Origin: UBA5336 sp964412785
Lineage (GTDB): Bacteria > Pseudomonadota > Alphaproteobacteria > Caulobacterales > Hyphomonadaceae
DNA length: 27,443 nucleotides
Direction of reading: 5' to 3'
NCBI GenBank assembly: GCA_964412785.1
Contig: CAYPQD010000032.1
Location: 1-27,443 of the forward strand
Position numbers and translations under genes: made by a program. Position 1 is the stretch's first letter; every line of letters starts with the position of its first letter. Below the pieces are notes generated by a model that was not told the DNA's origin, made no database searches, and saw only the letters and a program-made list of their open reading frames with translations. Positions 1 through 7,647 of the stretch are shown piece by piece.

Positions 1-15
1 TGAGCCCGGGCGATC

Positions 16-92
16 TGGTGGTTGGAGAGAGACTTGAACTCTCGACCTCCGGATTATGAGTCCGGCGCTCTAACCAGCTGAGCTACCCAACC
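16..92 (-). tRNA. tRNA with CAU anticodon (probably elongator Met)
   Basis: Read on the minus strand this folds as a full cloverleaf. The 7-bp acceptor stem is GGTTGGG with TCCAACC (last pair G-U). The D arm is GCTC/GAGC, the anticodon stem CCGGA/TCCGG carries loop CTCATAA, and the T arm is GAGAG/CTCTC around TTCAAGT. Discriminator A is followed by a genome-encoded CCA (positions 16-18). The anticodon CAU fits elongator Met, or Ile2 if the cytidine is modified to lysidine. The stem sequence and TAGCTCAG D-arm resemble elongator Met more, but sequence alone does not settle this. Initiator tRNA is unlikely because the anticodon stem lacks the three G-C pairs. Confidence 0.93.
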
Positions 93-96
93 GATC

Positions 97-213
97 TCAC
101 CCCCCGACCGTGCAACAGGCACCGCTGCATACAGGCGCTCGCCCGGCCCTGCAAGCGATCACGCCGGCACCGATCACGAGCGTGTCGATGGCATGGGTCT
201 GGCGAGGTGTCAT
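97..213 (-). pseudogene. 5' stub of an FAD/NAD(P)-dependent oxidoreductase gene
   Basis: Starting at the ATG at 213, the minus strand encodes about 20 residues that read as the beginning of a Rossmann-fold flavoprotein: IDTLVIGAGVI, the first half of the GxGxxG dinucleotide-binding motif. L-2-hydroxyglutarate oxidase-like and glycerol-3-phosphate dehydrogenase-like proteins start this way. After GVI the expected GLA..RAL continuation is lost, the reading becomes Cys-rich and meaningless, and a stop comes at 97, five bases from the tRNA. The fragment is divergent from the TPR-type gene. I infer that the rest of the gene was deleted between here and the tRNA. The family call rests on a very short match. 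Confidence 0.5.
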
Positions 214-277
214 GGCTGCACGGTATCGGATGGGGAACCGTCGCAGAGCACTGGTCGCGCGTTCACTGCGCGCTATT

Positions 278-1075
278 ATGTCGCGCATGAAGCAGGCTGT
301 CGCGATCCCGGTTCTTGTCGCCTTCCTTCTGGCCGCCCCGGCCTCGGCCGGGCCGCTTGAGGAGCAGGCAAGTCTCGCCTTCGCTGAGGGCCGCTTCCTG
401 GAGGCGGCCGACGCTGCGCGCCGCCTGACGGGCGAGCGCAGTACGCCCTCGCCGGACGCGCTCGCCTTTGCCGCACGGGCGCTGCTGGCCAAGGTGATGT
501 GCGACGGCCGCAAGCCCGAACCGGAACTCCTGGCGGAAGCTGAACGCCTCGCCCGCGCTGCCCTGGAAGGCGCGCCGGACCATGCCGAGGCGCGCCTGCA
601 GCTGGCGATCACCCTGTCGCTGCGCCTGCGCCCGATGGCGCCGCTGGCCGCCTATCAGAGCGGGCTTGGCCGCGAGGTGCGCGAGCTGGTTGAGGGCGTG
701 CTCGTCGATGAGCCTGGCAATGCCTACGCCCATGGCCTGATGGCGGTCTGGCATGTGGAGGTCGTGCGCCGCGGCGGCGGTCTCGGCGCACGTGTCATGG
801 GCGCCGACATGGATGCGGCCTTTGCACACTATCGCGCCGCGACCGCAGCACGGCCGGGCGATCCGGGCCTGCACTGGCAGTTCGCGCGGGCGCTGGCCGC
901 CCTCGACCCGGTGCGCTATCGCGGCTGGATCGACTTTGCACTCGCCCGCGCCGGCGAAAGCCCGGCTGCAGATGCGGTGGCCGAAACCATGAAGGTGCGC
1001 GCCGGCCACCTGGCTGCCGCGCTGAACCGGGAAACCCCCGACGCCCTCAGGGCCTGGGCCATCGCCCACCTCTGA
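278..1075 (+). CDS. Secreted TPR-type repeat protein of unknown function
   Basis: 265 residues from the ATG at 278; the ATG at 287 is equally possible, and neither has a clear ribosome binding site. The N-terminus is a typical Sec signal peptide (MKQA, a hydrophobic stretch, then APASAG). The mature part is alpha-helical and Ala/Leu-rich, with TPR-like spacing: LAFAEGRFLEAADAARRL near the N-terminus, then ALEGAPDHAEARLQLAI and YRAATAARPGDPGLHWQFARAL. These segments resemble the A/B helices of TPR units, and the protein probably acts as a periplasmic scaffold. No catalytic motif is seen. It converges on trxB with 13 bases between the stops. A longer in-frame start at 110 would cover the oxidoreductase stub and is disfavoured because it would hide the signal peptide. 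Confidence 0.8.
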   Translation: MSRMKQAVAIPVLVAFLLAAPASAGPLEEQASLAFAEGRFLEAADAARRLTGERSTPSPDALAFAARALLAKVMCDGRKPEPELLAEAERLARAALEGAPDHAEARLQLAITLSLRLRPMAPLAAYQSGLGREVRELVEGVLVDEPGNAYAHGLMAVWHVEVVRRGGGLGARVMGADMDAAFAHYRAATAARPGDPGLHWQFARALAALDPVRYRGWIDFALARAGESPAADAVAETMKVRAGHLAAALNRETPDALRAWAIAHL

Positions 1076-1088
1076 CCGCCTGTCCGGG

Positions 1089-2057
1089 CTATTCGGCGGC
1101 GAAGGCCTCGGTCTCTGCCGCGACGCTCTCCAGGTAACGCTCCGCCTCCAGAGCCGCCATGCACCCCATCCCTGCCGCGGTCACGGCCTGGCGGTAGACC
1201 TCGTCGGTGACGTCTCCGGCGGCAAACACGCCGGGCACGCTGGTCGCAGTCGAATCGGGTGCGGTGACGATGTAGCCGCTCGGATGCATCGCCACCTGGT
1301 CGCGGAACAGATCCGTCGCCGGGGCGTGGCCGATGGCAATGAAGACCCCGTGGACCGAAAGCTCGCGCATCTCACCGGTCCCGACATGGCGGATCCGCGC
1401 GCCAGTAACACCTGGCGGCGAGCCGTCGCCGACAATCTCGTCGAGCACATGGTCCCAGATCACCTCCACCTTGGGGTGCCGGAACAGGCGGTCCTGCAGG
1501 ATCTTCTCGGCCCTCAGACTGTCACGCCGGTGCACCAGCGTAACCTTCGAGGCGAAATTGGTCAGGAACAGCGCTTCCTCGACAGCCGTGTTGCCGCCGC
1601 CGACCACCAGCACCTCCTTCTCCCTGTAGAAGAAGCCGTCGCAGGTCGCGCACGCCGACACGCCATAGCCCTTGAAGTGCTCCTCCGACGGCAGTCCCAG
1701 CCATTTTGCCTGCGCGCCAGTGGCAATGATCACGGCGTCGGCGGTGTAGGTGGTGCCGCTCTCGCCCTCCGCCCGGATAGGCCGCACGGAGAGGTCGACC
1801 CGGGCGATGTGGTCCTCCGCCGTCTCCGCCCCCATCGCCTCGGCATGGTGGCGCATCTTGTCCATCAGCTCAGGGCCCATGATTTCGGCGAAGCCCGGAT
1901 AATTCTCCACATCGGTGGTGATGGTCAGCTGCCCGCCCGGCTGCAGTCCGCTGACGACGAGCACCTTGCGCAGGGCGCGGGCGGCATAGATCGCCGCCGT
2001 CCAGCCCGCCGGGCCAGAGCCGATGACGAGAATCTCCACATGGCGGGTCTCGGTCAT
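1089..2057 (-). CDS. trxB: Thioredoxin reductase
   Basis: 322 residues, the usual length for the low-Mr NADPH-dependent thioredoxin reductase. The FAD-binding motif GSGPAG lies at 13-18, the redox-active CATC at 136-139 within SACATCDGFFY, an NADPH-binding GGGNTAVEE segment follows, and the C-terminal FAD motif FAAGDVTDE is present. It reduces thioredoxin in the cytoplasm with electrons from NADPH. The start at 2057 has a GGGAG ribosome binding site eight bases upstream. About 85 bases separate it from the CDF-like gene to its right. This gap holds a TGACACCTGTCA palindrome, so trxB probably has its own promoter; TTTATC-N17-CATAAC is a weak candidate. Confidence 0.97.
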   Translation of the reverse strand: MTETRHVEILVIGSGPAGWTAAIYAARALRKVLVVSGLQPGGQLTITTDVENYPGFAEIMGPELMDKMRHHAEAMGAETAEDHIARVDLSVRPIRAEGESGTTYTADAVIIATGAQAKWLGLPSEEHFKGYGVSACATCDGFFYREKEVLVVGGGNTAVEEALFLTNFASKVTLVHRRDSLRAEKILQDRLFRHPKVEVIWDHVLDEIVGDGSPPGVTGARIRHVGTGEMRELSVHGVFIAIGHAPATDLFRDQVAMHPSGYIVTAPDSTATSVPGVFAAGDVTDEVYRQAVTAAGMGCMAALEAERYLESVAAETEAFAAE

Positions 2058-2082
2058 GTCGGTCTCCCTTCTGTCCAGTTCC

Positions 2083-2094
2083 TGACACCTGTCA
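2083..2094. promoter_or_regulatory. Palindrome TGACACCTGTCA upstream of trxB
   Basis: An exact inverted repeat (TGACA, CC, TGTCA) about 25 bases in front of the trxB start, between a weak promoter candidate and the ribosome binding site. The half-site TGACA/TGTCA is the same as in the two palindromes in front of the TonB receptor gene. It may be an operator; no regulator is known from the sequence. Confidence 0.35.
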
Positions 2095-2143
2095 CCTAGC
2101 CGTTATGGGGTGCGCCGGCGTCGCGATAAAGGTGCGCTGGCTG

Positions 2144-2605
2144 TCACGAAGCTGTATTTGCCGCGGCGCGCGGGCGCGAGCGCACCTCCATCGTGAAATG
2201 GCTGACGTTGAAGACCTCCCGCAGATGCGCCTTCACGGCTCGGCGGACCGTCTCCGGGCAGGCCCTCGCCGCCGCATCGACCTCCAGCGTCACTATCGCT
2301 CGGTGCCCGGTGAAGGCCCAGGCATGGACATGCCCGACGCCAGCCACGCCGGGCATGTCCTTGCAGAGCTGGCAGGCGATGTCGGCTGGCGACAGGCCGG
2401 GCGGCGCGCCCTCGATGAGGATGTGGCCGGACCGGCGGGCGATCGTGACGCCAGCCCAGCCGACCAGCAGGGCGACAGCAACCGTCAGGACCGCGGCGAC
2501 CGCCACCCTCCGGCGCGCATCGGCGGTATCGCCCGCCGGCATGTGGGCATGGCCGGCATGGTCATGGGCGTAATACCAAGCTGCGTCGATCGGTTTTGGG
2601 TCCAT
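2144..2605 (-). CDS. Shortened cation diffusion facilitator (CDF) protein
   Basis: 153 residues, about half the length of a CDF metal exporter. The N-terminus is His-rich (HDHAGHAH). One membrane segment follows (about residues 31-55) and runs into ARRSGHILIEGAPPG, which in the CDF/DmeF/CzcD family follows transmembrane helix 6. The rest (about 60-145: DMPGVAGVGHVHAWAF, then VKAHLREVFNVSHFTMEV) is the CDF cytoplasmic dimerisation domain. TM2-TM5, which hold the metal-binding HD-HD site, are absent, so it cannot transport metal in the usual way. The frame is intact, with no internal stop. The start codon and about 11 codons (MDPKPIDAAWY) lie within a dispersed repeat, 11 bases after the ELM1 stop. 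It is either a decaying remnant or a small soluble-domain protein kept for another role. Confidence 0.6.
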   Translation of the reverse strand: MDPKPIDAAWYYAHDHAGHAHMPAGDTADARRRVAVAAVLTVAVALLVGWAGVTIARRSGHILIEGAPPGLSPADIACQLCKDMPGVAGVGHVHAWAFTGHRAIVTLEVDAAARACPETVRRAVKAHLREVFNVSHFTMEVRSRPRAAANTAS

Positions 2606-2614
2606 GCAGCTTGG
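2573..2614. repeat. Dispersed intergenic repeat, copy A
   Basis: A 9-bp perfect inverted repeat (CCAAGCTGC at 2576-2584, GCAGCTTGG at 2606-2614) encloses a 21-base loop. On the minus strand it contains GCATGGACCCAAAACCGATC, which differs by one base from the sequence that follows rpoD (17147-17166). It sits directly after the stop codon of the ELM1-family gene. Its outer edge ATACCAAGCTGCG resembles the copy at 27409. The CDF-like gene starts inside it. Confidence 0.7.
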
Positions 2615-2616
2615 GC

Positions 2617-3711
2617 TCAGCGCATCCAGTCCGGCAGCACCACCCCGTTACCGTCGCCGCCGACGCTCGTCCTCATGGCCGGTTGCGGGTAGCGCGCCAG
2701 CAGGGCCTCGACAATTCGGTCGGCCACGCGGTCAGCCTCGCGCAGGGGCGGGTAATCCCACATGTCCAGCGTGCCCTCGAACCAGCGCGCGCAGCCATGC
2801 CGCAGCAGGCTCTCGTGCAGGCGGGTGAACTTGGCGCTCTCGCCCTCCAGGCGGAACATGTGGATCGGCAGGGCGTGATAGGCCGCATCGGATAGCATGT
2901 TCGCGCTGTCCTCGGTGACAATGGCGGCGTTGGAAAAGATCAGCCAGGCCAGGTAGGGGTTGGGTCCGTCTTCCGGGCCCGCCCAGAACTGGGCGCCGAT
3001 GCCGTCGGCGATGCGGCGCATCTCTGCTGCGACGTCGATCGGCGTGCGCCGCGAGGCGGTAATCCGCACACGCCACTGGTCGGCAGCCAGGCCATTCAGC
3101 GCGTCGCAAAGCTCCGCAGCCCGCGCCATCGAGAAGGTATGGGTCGACGAGTTCCCTCCGAGAATGACGACCACGCTGCGTTTCGGCTCGTCGGCAAGGT
3201 CAGCGAACTGGTGGCCCGCCGCCTCGATGTCGTCAGGCGAGAAATAGGCGGGTGAGCCGATCGTGGCGATGACATTCTCGCCGGTCATCCCATCATGCTC
3301 TGGCGTCACGAGGAGGTCGAAGGCGTCCGGCCGCATTTTCGGGTCAAGGATATGCACGCTCAGCGTCGCGCCGCCACTCCAGCTGCGCACACCCGCGGAA
3401 TAGGGCGCTGTGCGCCGCCCGGCCCCGATCCAGACCGTTGGCCAGGGTGCGGCCAGTTCCGCCCGCTCCTGAGGCGGCAGGGCAAGACGCGGCAGTCTCC
3501 AAAGGCGCGCAGGAAGGTGTGTCCAGGGGCGACGCGGCGTCAGCGTCAAAGGCATGTCGCGGTGGCCATCCCCGGCGATGTGCGCGATCCGCATCCAGCG
3601 CGCGGTTTCACCCATAGCCTGCGTGACCGCGCGGACTTGCGCGGCATTTCCGGCGCGGCCATCGCAGACCGCCCAGACAGAGGGTCCGAGCGATCCCCCG
3701 CCAGCCAACAT
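2617..3711 (-). CDS. ELM1-family (DUF1022) protein
   Basis: 364 residues that I recognise as the bacterial family named after plant mitochondrial fission protein ELM1. In bacteria this family looks like GT-B glycosyltransferase folds. Recognisable segments are VWAVCDGRAGNAAQ at the N-terminus, PTVWIGAGRRTAPYS, SVHILDPKMRPDAFDLLVTPEHDG in the middle, SVVVILGGNSSTHTFS, and VTEDSANMLSDAAYHALPIHMFRLEG towards the C-terminus, the last like a sugar-nucleotide-binding motif. The start codon abuts the greA stop (TGA then ATG), so the two are co-translated. The biochemical role in bacteria is not established. Confidence 0.88.
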   Translation of the reverse strand: MLAGGGSLGPSVWAVCDGRAGNAAQVRAVTQAMGETARWMRIAHIAGDGHRDMPLTLTPRRPWTHLPARLWRLPRLALPPQERAELAAPWPTVWIGAGRRTAPYSAGVRSWSGGATLSVHILDPKMRPDAFDLLVTPEHDGMTGENVIATIGSPAYFSPDDIEAAGHQFADLADEPKRSVVVILGGNSSTHTFSMARAAELCDALNGLAADQWRVRITASRRTPIDVAAEMRRIADGIGAQFWAGPEDGPNPYLAWLIFSNAAIVTEDSANMLSDAAYHALPIHMFRLEGESAKFTRLHESLLRHGCARWFEGTLDMWDYPPLREADRVADRIVEALLARYPQPAMRTSVGGDGNGVVLPDWMR

Positions 3712-4185
3712 TCAGATATACTCGACCTTGCCGATTTCATAGGCCTTGGCCCCGCCCGGAGCGGACACCTCGGCCTCGTCGCCTTCATCCTTCCCGATCA
3801 GGGCTCGCGCAATCGGCGAGGTGATCGAGATCTTGCCGTGTTCGATGGACGCCTCGTCCTCGCCCACAATCTTGTAGATCGAGGTGGCCTCGCTGTCGAC
3901 GTCGATCAGCGTCACGGTGGCACCAAACCGGACCTTCGTGCCCTTGATCTTCGACAGGTCAATGACGTCGGCCCGGGCGATCTTGTCGTCGAGCTCGGCA
4001 ATCCGGCCCTCAATGAAGCTCTGGCGCTCCTTGGCGGCATGGTACTCGGCGTTCTCTGACAGGTCGCCATGCTCGCGCGCCTCGGAGATCGCCTGGATCA
4101 CCGCGGGTCGCTCCACCGATTTCAGCGTCTTCAGCTCTTGGACGAGCGCCTGATATCCCTCAGGCGTCATGGGAATGCGTTCCAT
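3712..4185 (-). CDS. greA: Transcription elongation factor GreA
   Basis: 157 residues, the normal length. The N-terminal coiled coil (MTPEGYQALVQELKTLKSVERP, then AREHGDLSENAEYHAAKERQ) carries the conserved acidic tip DLSENAEY. These residues enter the RNA polymerase secondary channel and stimulate cleavage of backtracked RNA. The C-terminal FKBP-like domain contains KGTKVRFGATVTL and SPIARALIGKDEGDEAEV. The gene follows carB by 67 bases and is immediately followed by the ELM1-family gene. Confidence 0.97.
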   Translation of the reverse strand: MERIPMTPEGYQALVQELKTLKSVERPAVIQAISEAREHGDLSENAEYHAAKERQSFIEGRIAELDDKIARADVIDLSKIKGTKVRFGATVTLIDVDSEATSIYKIVGEDEASIEHGKISITSPIARALIGKDEGDEAEVSAPGGAKAYEIGKVEYI

Positions 4186-4252
4186 GGACTTGGTCTACTG
4201 TTGTTGAAGGGAAAGCGTCTCGGCAAACGCGAGAGCCGTCAAGTGGGACGTG

Positions 4253-7200
4253 TCAGGCAGTTTGCAAGGCCCGGATGCCGAGCGGGCCTGCGCGCAGACG
4301 CTCGATCGCCTGCACCGAGGCCCGCGAGGCCGCGAGTGTGGTGAAATAGGGAATCGCGCGATTGACGGCGGTGCGGCGGATCGAGGCGCTGTCGGCGAGT
4401 GACTGCGCACCCTCGGTGGTGTTGAACACCAGGTGGACTTCGCCATTGATCATCGCGTCAACAATATGCGGCTGGCCGTCGATCACCTTGTTGATCCGCT
4501 CCACAGGAACACCCCGTTCCCTGAGAAAGGCCGCCGTGCCGGCCGTCGCCAGAAGGTCAAAGCCCATGGCCGCGAGACTGCGCGCCGGCTCGACAATTCC
4601 CGGCTTGTCGCTCTCCTTCACCGAGATGAAGGCGCGTCCGCCGGTCGGCAGGGTCACCCCGGCTGCAATCTGGGATTTCAGGAAGGCCGCTCCGAAATCA
4701 TCATCCCAGCCCATCACCTCTCCGGTGGAGCGCATTTCCGGGCCAAGCGCAGGGTCGACGCCGGCAAATCGGCCGAACGGGAAGACCGCCTCCTTGACGG
4801 CGATGCGGTGCGGCATGGCGTGGCGCAGGTCGAAATCGGCCAGCGCGCGCCCGGCCATGACCTTGGCTGCAATGGCTGCGATCGGTGCCCCTACTGCCTT
4901 TGCGACAAAGGGAATGGTGCGCGATGCGCGTGGGTTCGCTTCAAGGACGTAGATCGTCTCGCCCTTTACCGCATACTGGATGTTGATCAGCCCGCGCACG
5001 TTGAGCGCCCGGGCGAGCGCGATTGTCTGCTCTGCCAGGCGTCCCTGCAGGGCTGGCGACAGGGTCGTCGGCGGCAGTGAGCAGGCTGAATCGCCCGAAT
5101 GCACCCCGGCCTCCTCAATATGCTCCATGATGCCGGCCACATGAACGTCCATGCCATCGCTGAGTGCATCGATGTCGACCTCGATGGCGTCGGAGAGATA
5201 CCGGTCGAGGAACAGGCAGGCGTCGCCGGAAACCGCCAGGGCGCGCGGGGCGTGGGCCTCCATCTCCGCATCGTCATGGACGATTTCCATGGCCGAGCCG
5301 GACAGGACGAAGGAGGGGCGCAGGATGACCGGATAACCGAGCCCGGCCGCGGCCGCCTTCGCCGCCTCGACCGAGCGCGCGACGGCCGAAGGCGGCGAGG
5401 CAATGCCCAGCTCGTCCAGCAGGCGCGCGAACAGGCCCCGGTCCTCGGCCTGCTCGATCGAGGCGAGCTGTGTCCCGAGGATCGGTATGCCGGCTTCGTC
5501 CAGCGGCCCGGCTAGTTTCAGCGGCGTTTGCCCGCCGAACTGCACGATGACGCCGAGGAGGTGGCCATCGGCCTGCTCGCGGTGGAGGATTTCCAGGACA
5601 TGCTCCTCGCTCAGCGGTTCGAAGTACAACCGGTCAGAGGTGTCATAGTCGGTGGAGACCGTCTCCGGGTTGCAGTTCACCATGATCGACTCAATCCCGA
5701 GATCGGCCATGGCGTAGGCGGCGTGGCAGCAGCAATAGTCGAATTCGATACCCTGGCCGATCCGGTTCGGTCCGCCGCCGAGGATGACAACCTTGTCGCG
5801 GGCGCTGACCTGCGCCTCGTCATCGGCAGCGGCGGAAAGGTGTGGCCCGGCGCGGAAGGGCGCGCGCTCATAGGTTGAATAGAGATAGGGTGTCCGCGCC
5901 TCGAACTCGGCCGCACAGGTGTCGATGCGCTTGTAAACCGGCCGCACGCCAAGGGCATGGCGTCGCTCGGTCACCTCGCGGGGCGACAGCCCGGAAAGCG
6001 TCGCCAGCCGCCGGTCGGAGAAGCCCATCGCCTTGAGGCCACCGAAGGCGCCGGCGGTCTCAGGCAGGCCGCCCTTGCGGACCTCGCCCTCGGTCTCCAC
6101 CAGCCCGGCAATCTGGCGCAGGAACCAGCGATCGACCCGGCAGATCGCGTGCACCTCCTCCACCGAGAGGCCATGGCGGAAGGCGTCGGCAATCAGCAGC
6201 AGCCGTTCGCGCGTCGGCCGGGCGAGCGCTGCGCGCACCGCCATTGCGTCCGCAAGCCCGCTCTCGTCCAGCCCGCTGAGACCGGTCTCGAGCGATACCA
6301 GCGCTTTCTGCAGGCTCTCCTGGAAGTTCCGGCCGATCGCCATCGCCTCGCCGACCGATTTCATGGCCGTCGTCAATGTCACGTCGGCACCCTTGTACTT
6401 CTCGAAGGCAAAGCGCGGGATCTTGGTGACCACATAGTCGAGCGTTGGCTCAAAGCTCGCCGGCGTCACCCCGGTGATGTCATTGACAAGCTCGTCAAGT
6501 GTATAGCCGACTGCGAGCTTGGCGGCGACCTTGGCGATCGGAAAGCCCGTCGCCTTGGAGGCAAGGGCGGAGGAGCGCGACACGCGCGGGTTCATCTCGA
6601 TCACGACCATGCGGCCGGTCTCCGGATTGACCGCAAACTGGACATTCGAGCCGCCTGTCTCCACCCCGATCTCGCGCAGGACCGCGATCGAGGCGGAGCG
6701 CATCAGCTGGTATTCCTTGTCGGTCAGGGTCAGCGCCGGGGCGACTGTCACCGAGTCACCGGTGTGAACGCCCATCGGGTCGATATTCTCGATGGCGCAG
6801 ATGATGATGGCGTTATCAGCGCGGTCGCGCACCACCTCCATCTCGAATTCCTTCCAGCCAAGCAGGCTCTCATCGATAAGGATCTGAGCAACCGGCGAGG
6901 CCGTGAGGCCCTCGGCCGCGATCCGCTCGAATTCCTCGCGGTTGTAGGCTATGCCGCCGCCGGTGCCGCCAAGCGTGAAGGCCGGGCGAATGATGGCCGG
7001 CAGGCCAATGGCGTCGAGCGCTTCCAGCGCCCGCTTCAGGCCGAGAATGCGGTCATAGCCGGTCACCCGGCCCGCCCCGTCACGCAATTCCGGCGCGGCG
7101 ACGATCTCCGCGCGCGGGCTCTCAAGGCCGATGCGGTCCATCGCCTCGCGGAACAGCCGGCGATCTTCCGCCTTCTCGATCGCCTCGCCGCGCGCGCCGA

Positions 7201-7546
7201 TCATCTCCACTCCGTGGGCGGCGAGCACGCCGCGGCGGTCGAGCTCCAGCGCGCAGTTCAGCGCCGTCTGTCCGCCCATGGTCGGCAGCAGCGCGTCAGG
7301 CTTTTCCGCAGCGATGATCTTTTCGACAAAGTCCGGCGTGATCGGCTCGATATAGGTGGCGTCGGCAAGGCCCGGGTCGGTCATGATCGTCGCCGGGTTG
7401 GAGTTGACGAGGATCACCCGGTAGCCCTCATCCTTCAGCGCCTTGATTGCCTGCACCCCGGAATAGTCGAACTCGCAGGCCTGGCCGATGATGATCGGGC
7501 CGGCGCCAATGACGAGAATGGAAGCGATATCGGTGCGACGGGGCAT
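4253..7546 (-). CDS. carB: Carbamoyl-phosphate synthase large subunit
   Basis: 1097 residues from the ATG at 7546 (MPRRTDIASILVIG); an in-frame ATG 39 bases upstream would add an atypical leader. The protein has two homologous ATP-grasp halves: the carboxyphosphate domain (GAGPIIIGQACEFDYSG start, MNPRVSRSSALASKATG) and the carbamoyl-phosphate domain (GGGPNRIGQGIEFDYCC, ANPRASRTIPFVAKAVG), with an oligomerisation region between them. The C-terminal MGS-like allosteric domain begins near GGRAFISVKESDKPG. With CarA it makes carbamoyl phosphate from glutamine, bicarbonate and ATP for arginine and pyrimidines. carA lies about 4 kb away on the same strand with opposite-strand genes in between, so the subunits are transcribed separately. 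A good sigma-70-type promoter lies just upstream. Confidence 0.98.
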   Translation of the reverse strand: MPRRTDIASILVIGAGPIIIGQACEFDYSGVQAIKALKDEGYRVILVNSNPATIMTDPGLADATYIEPITPDFVEKIIAAEKPDALLPTMGGQTALNCALELDRRGVLAAHGVEMIGARGEAIEKAEDRRLFREAMDRIGLESPRAEIVAAPELRDGAGRVTGYDRILGLKRALEALDAIGLPAIIRPAFTLGGTGGGIAYNREEFERIAAEGLTASPVAQILIDESLLGWKEFEMEVVRDRADNAIIICAIENIDPMGVHTGDSVTVAPALTLTDKEYQLMRSASIAVLREIGVETGGSNVQFAVNPETGRMVVIEMNPRVSRSSALASKATGFPIAKVAAKLAVGYTLDELVNDITGVTPASFEPTLDYVVTKIPRFAFEKYKGADVTLTTAMKSVGEAMAIGRNFQESLQKALVSLETGLSGLDESGLADAMAVRAALARPTRERLLLIADAFRHGLSVEEVHAICRVDRWFLRQIAGLVETEGEVRKGGLPETAGAFGGLKAMGFSDRRLATLSGLSPREVTERRHALGVRPVYKRIDTCAAEFEARTPYLYSTYERAPFRAGPHLSAAADDEAQVSARDKVVILGGGPNRIGQGIEFDYCCCHAAYAMADLGIESIMVNCNPETVSTDYDTSDRLYFEPLSEEHVLEILHREQADGHLLGVIVQFGGQTPLKLAGPLDEAGIPILGTQLASIEQAEDRGLFARLLDELGIASPPSAVARSVEAAKAAAAGLGYPVILRPSFVLSGSAMEIVHDDAEMEAHAPRALAVSGDACLFLDRYLSDAIEVDIDALSDGMDVHVAGIMEHIEEAGVHSGDSACSLPPTTLSPALQGRLAEQTIALARALNVRGLINIQYAVKGETIYVLEANPRASRTIPFVAKAVGAPIAAIAAKVMAGRALADFDLRHAMPHRIAVKEAVFPFGRFAGVDPALGPEMRSTGEVMGWDDDFGAAFLKSQIAAGVTLPTGGRAFISVKESDKPGIVEPARSLAAMGFDLLATAGTAAFLRERGVPVERINKVIDGQPHIVDAMINGEVHLVFNTTEGAQSLADSASIRRTAVNRAIPYFTTLAASRASVQAIERLRAGPLGIRALQTA

Positions 7547-7594
7547 TGTGGCTGGCTTTCTCCATCGACCGGACCGGCAGGGCAAACGGCTGGC

Positions 7595-7623
7595 GTATAG
7601 CGATGGTTCAGACCTTGGCGCAA
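7595..7623 (-). promoter_or_regulatory. Putative promoter of carB
   Basis: On the minus strand there is a -35-like TTGCGC (7623-7618), a 17-base spacer and a -10-like CTATAC (7600-7595). The extended form GCTATACG fits the alphaproteobacterial housekeeping -10 pattern. It lies about 50 bases in front of the chosen carB start. Confidence 0.55.
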
Positions 7624-7647
7624 GGCTTGCCGCCCGGTTTCCTGCGG

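Noticed and set aside
5957..7600. A 547-codon open frame opposite carB
   Set aside because: Antisense shadow of carB; no recognisable domain, and codon positions mirror the real frame.
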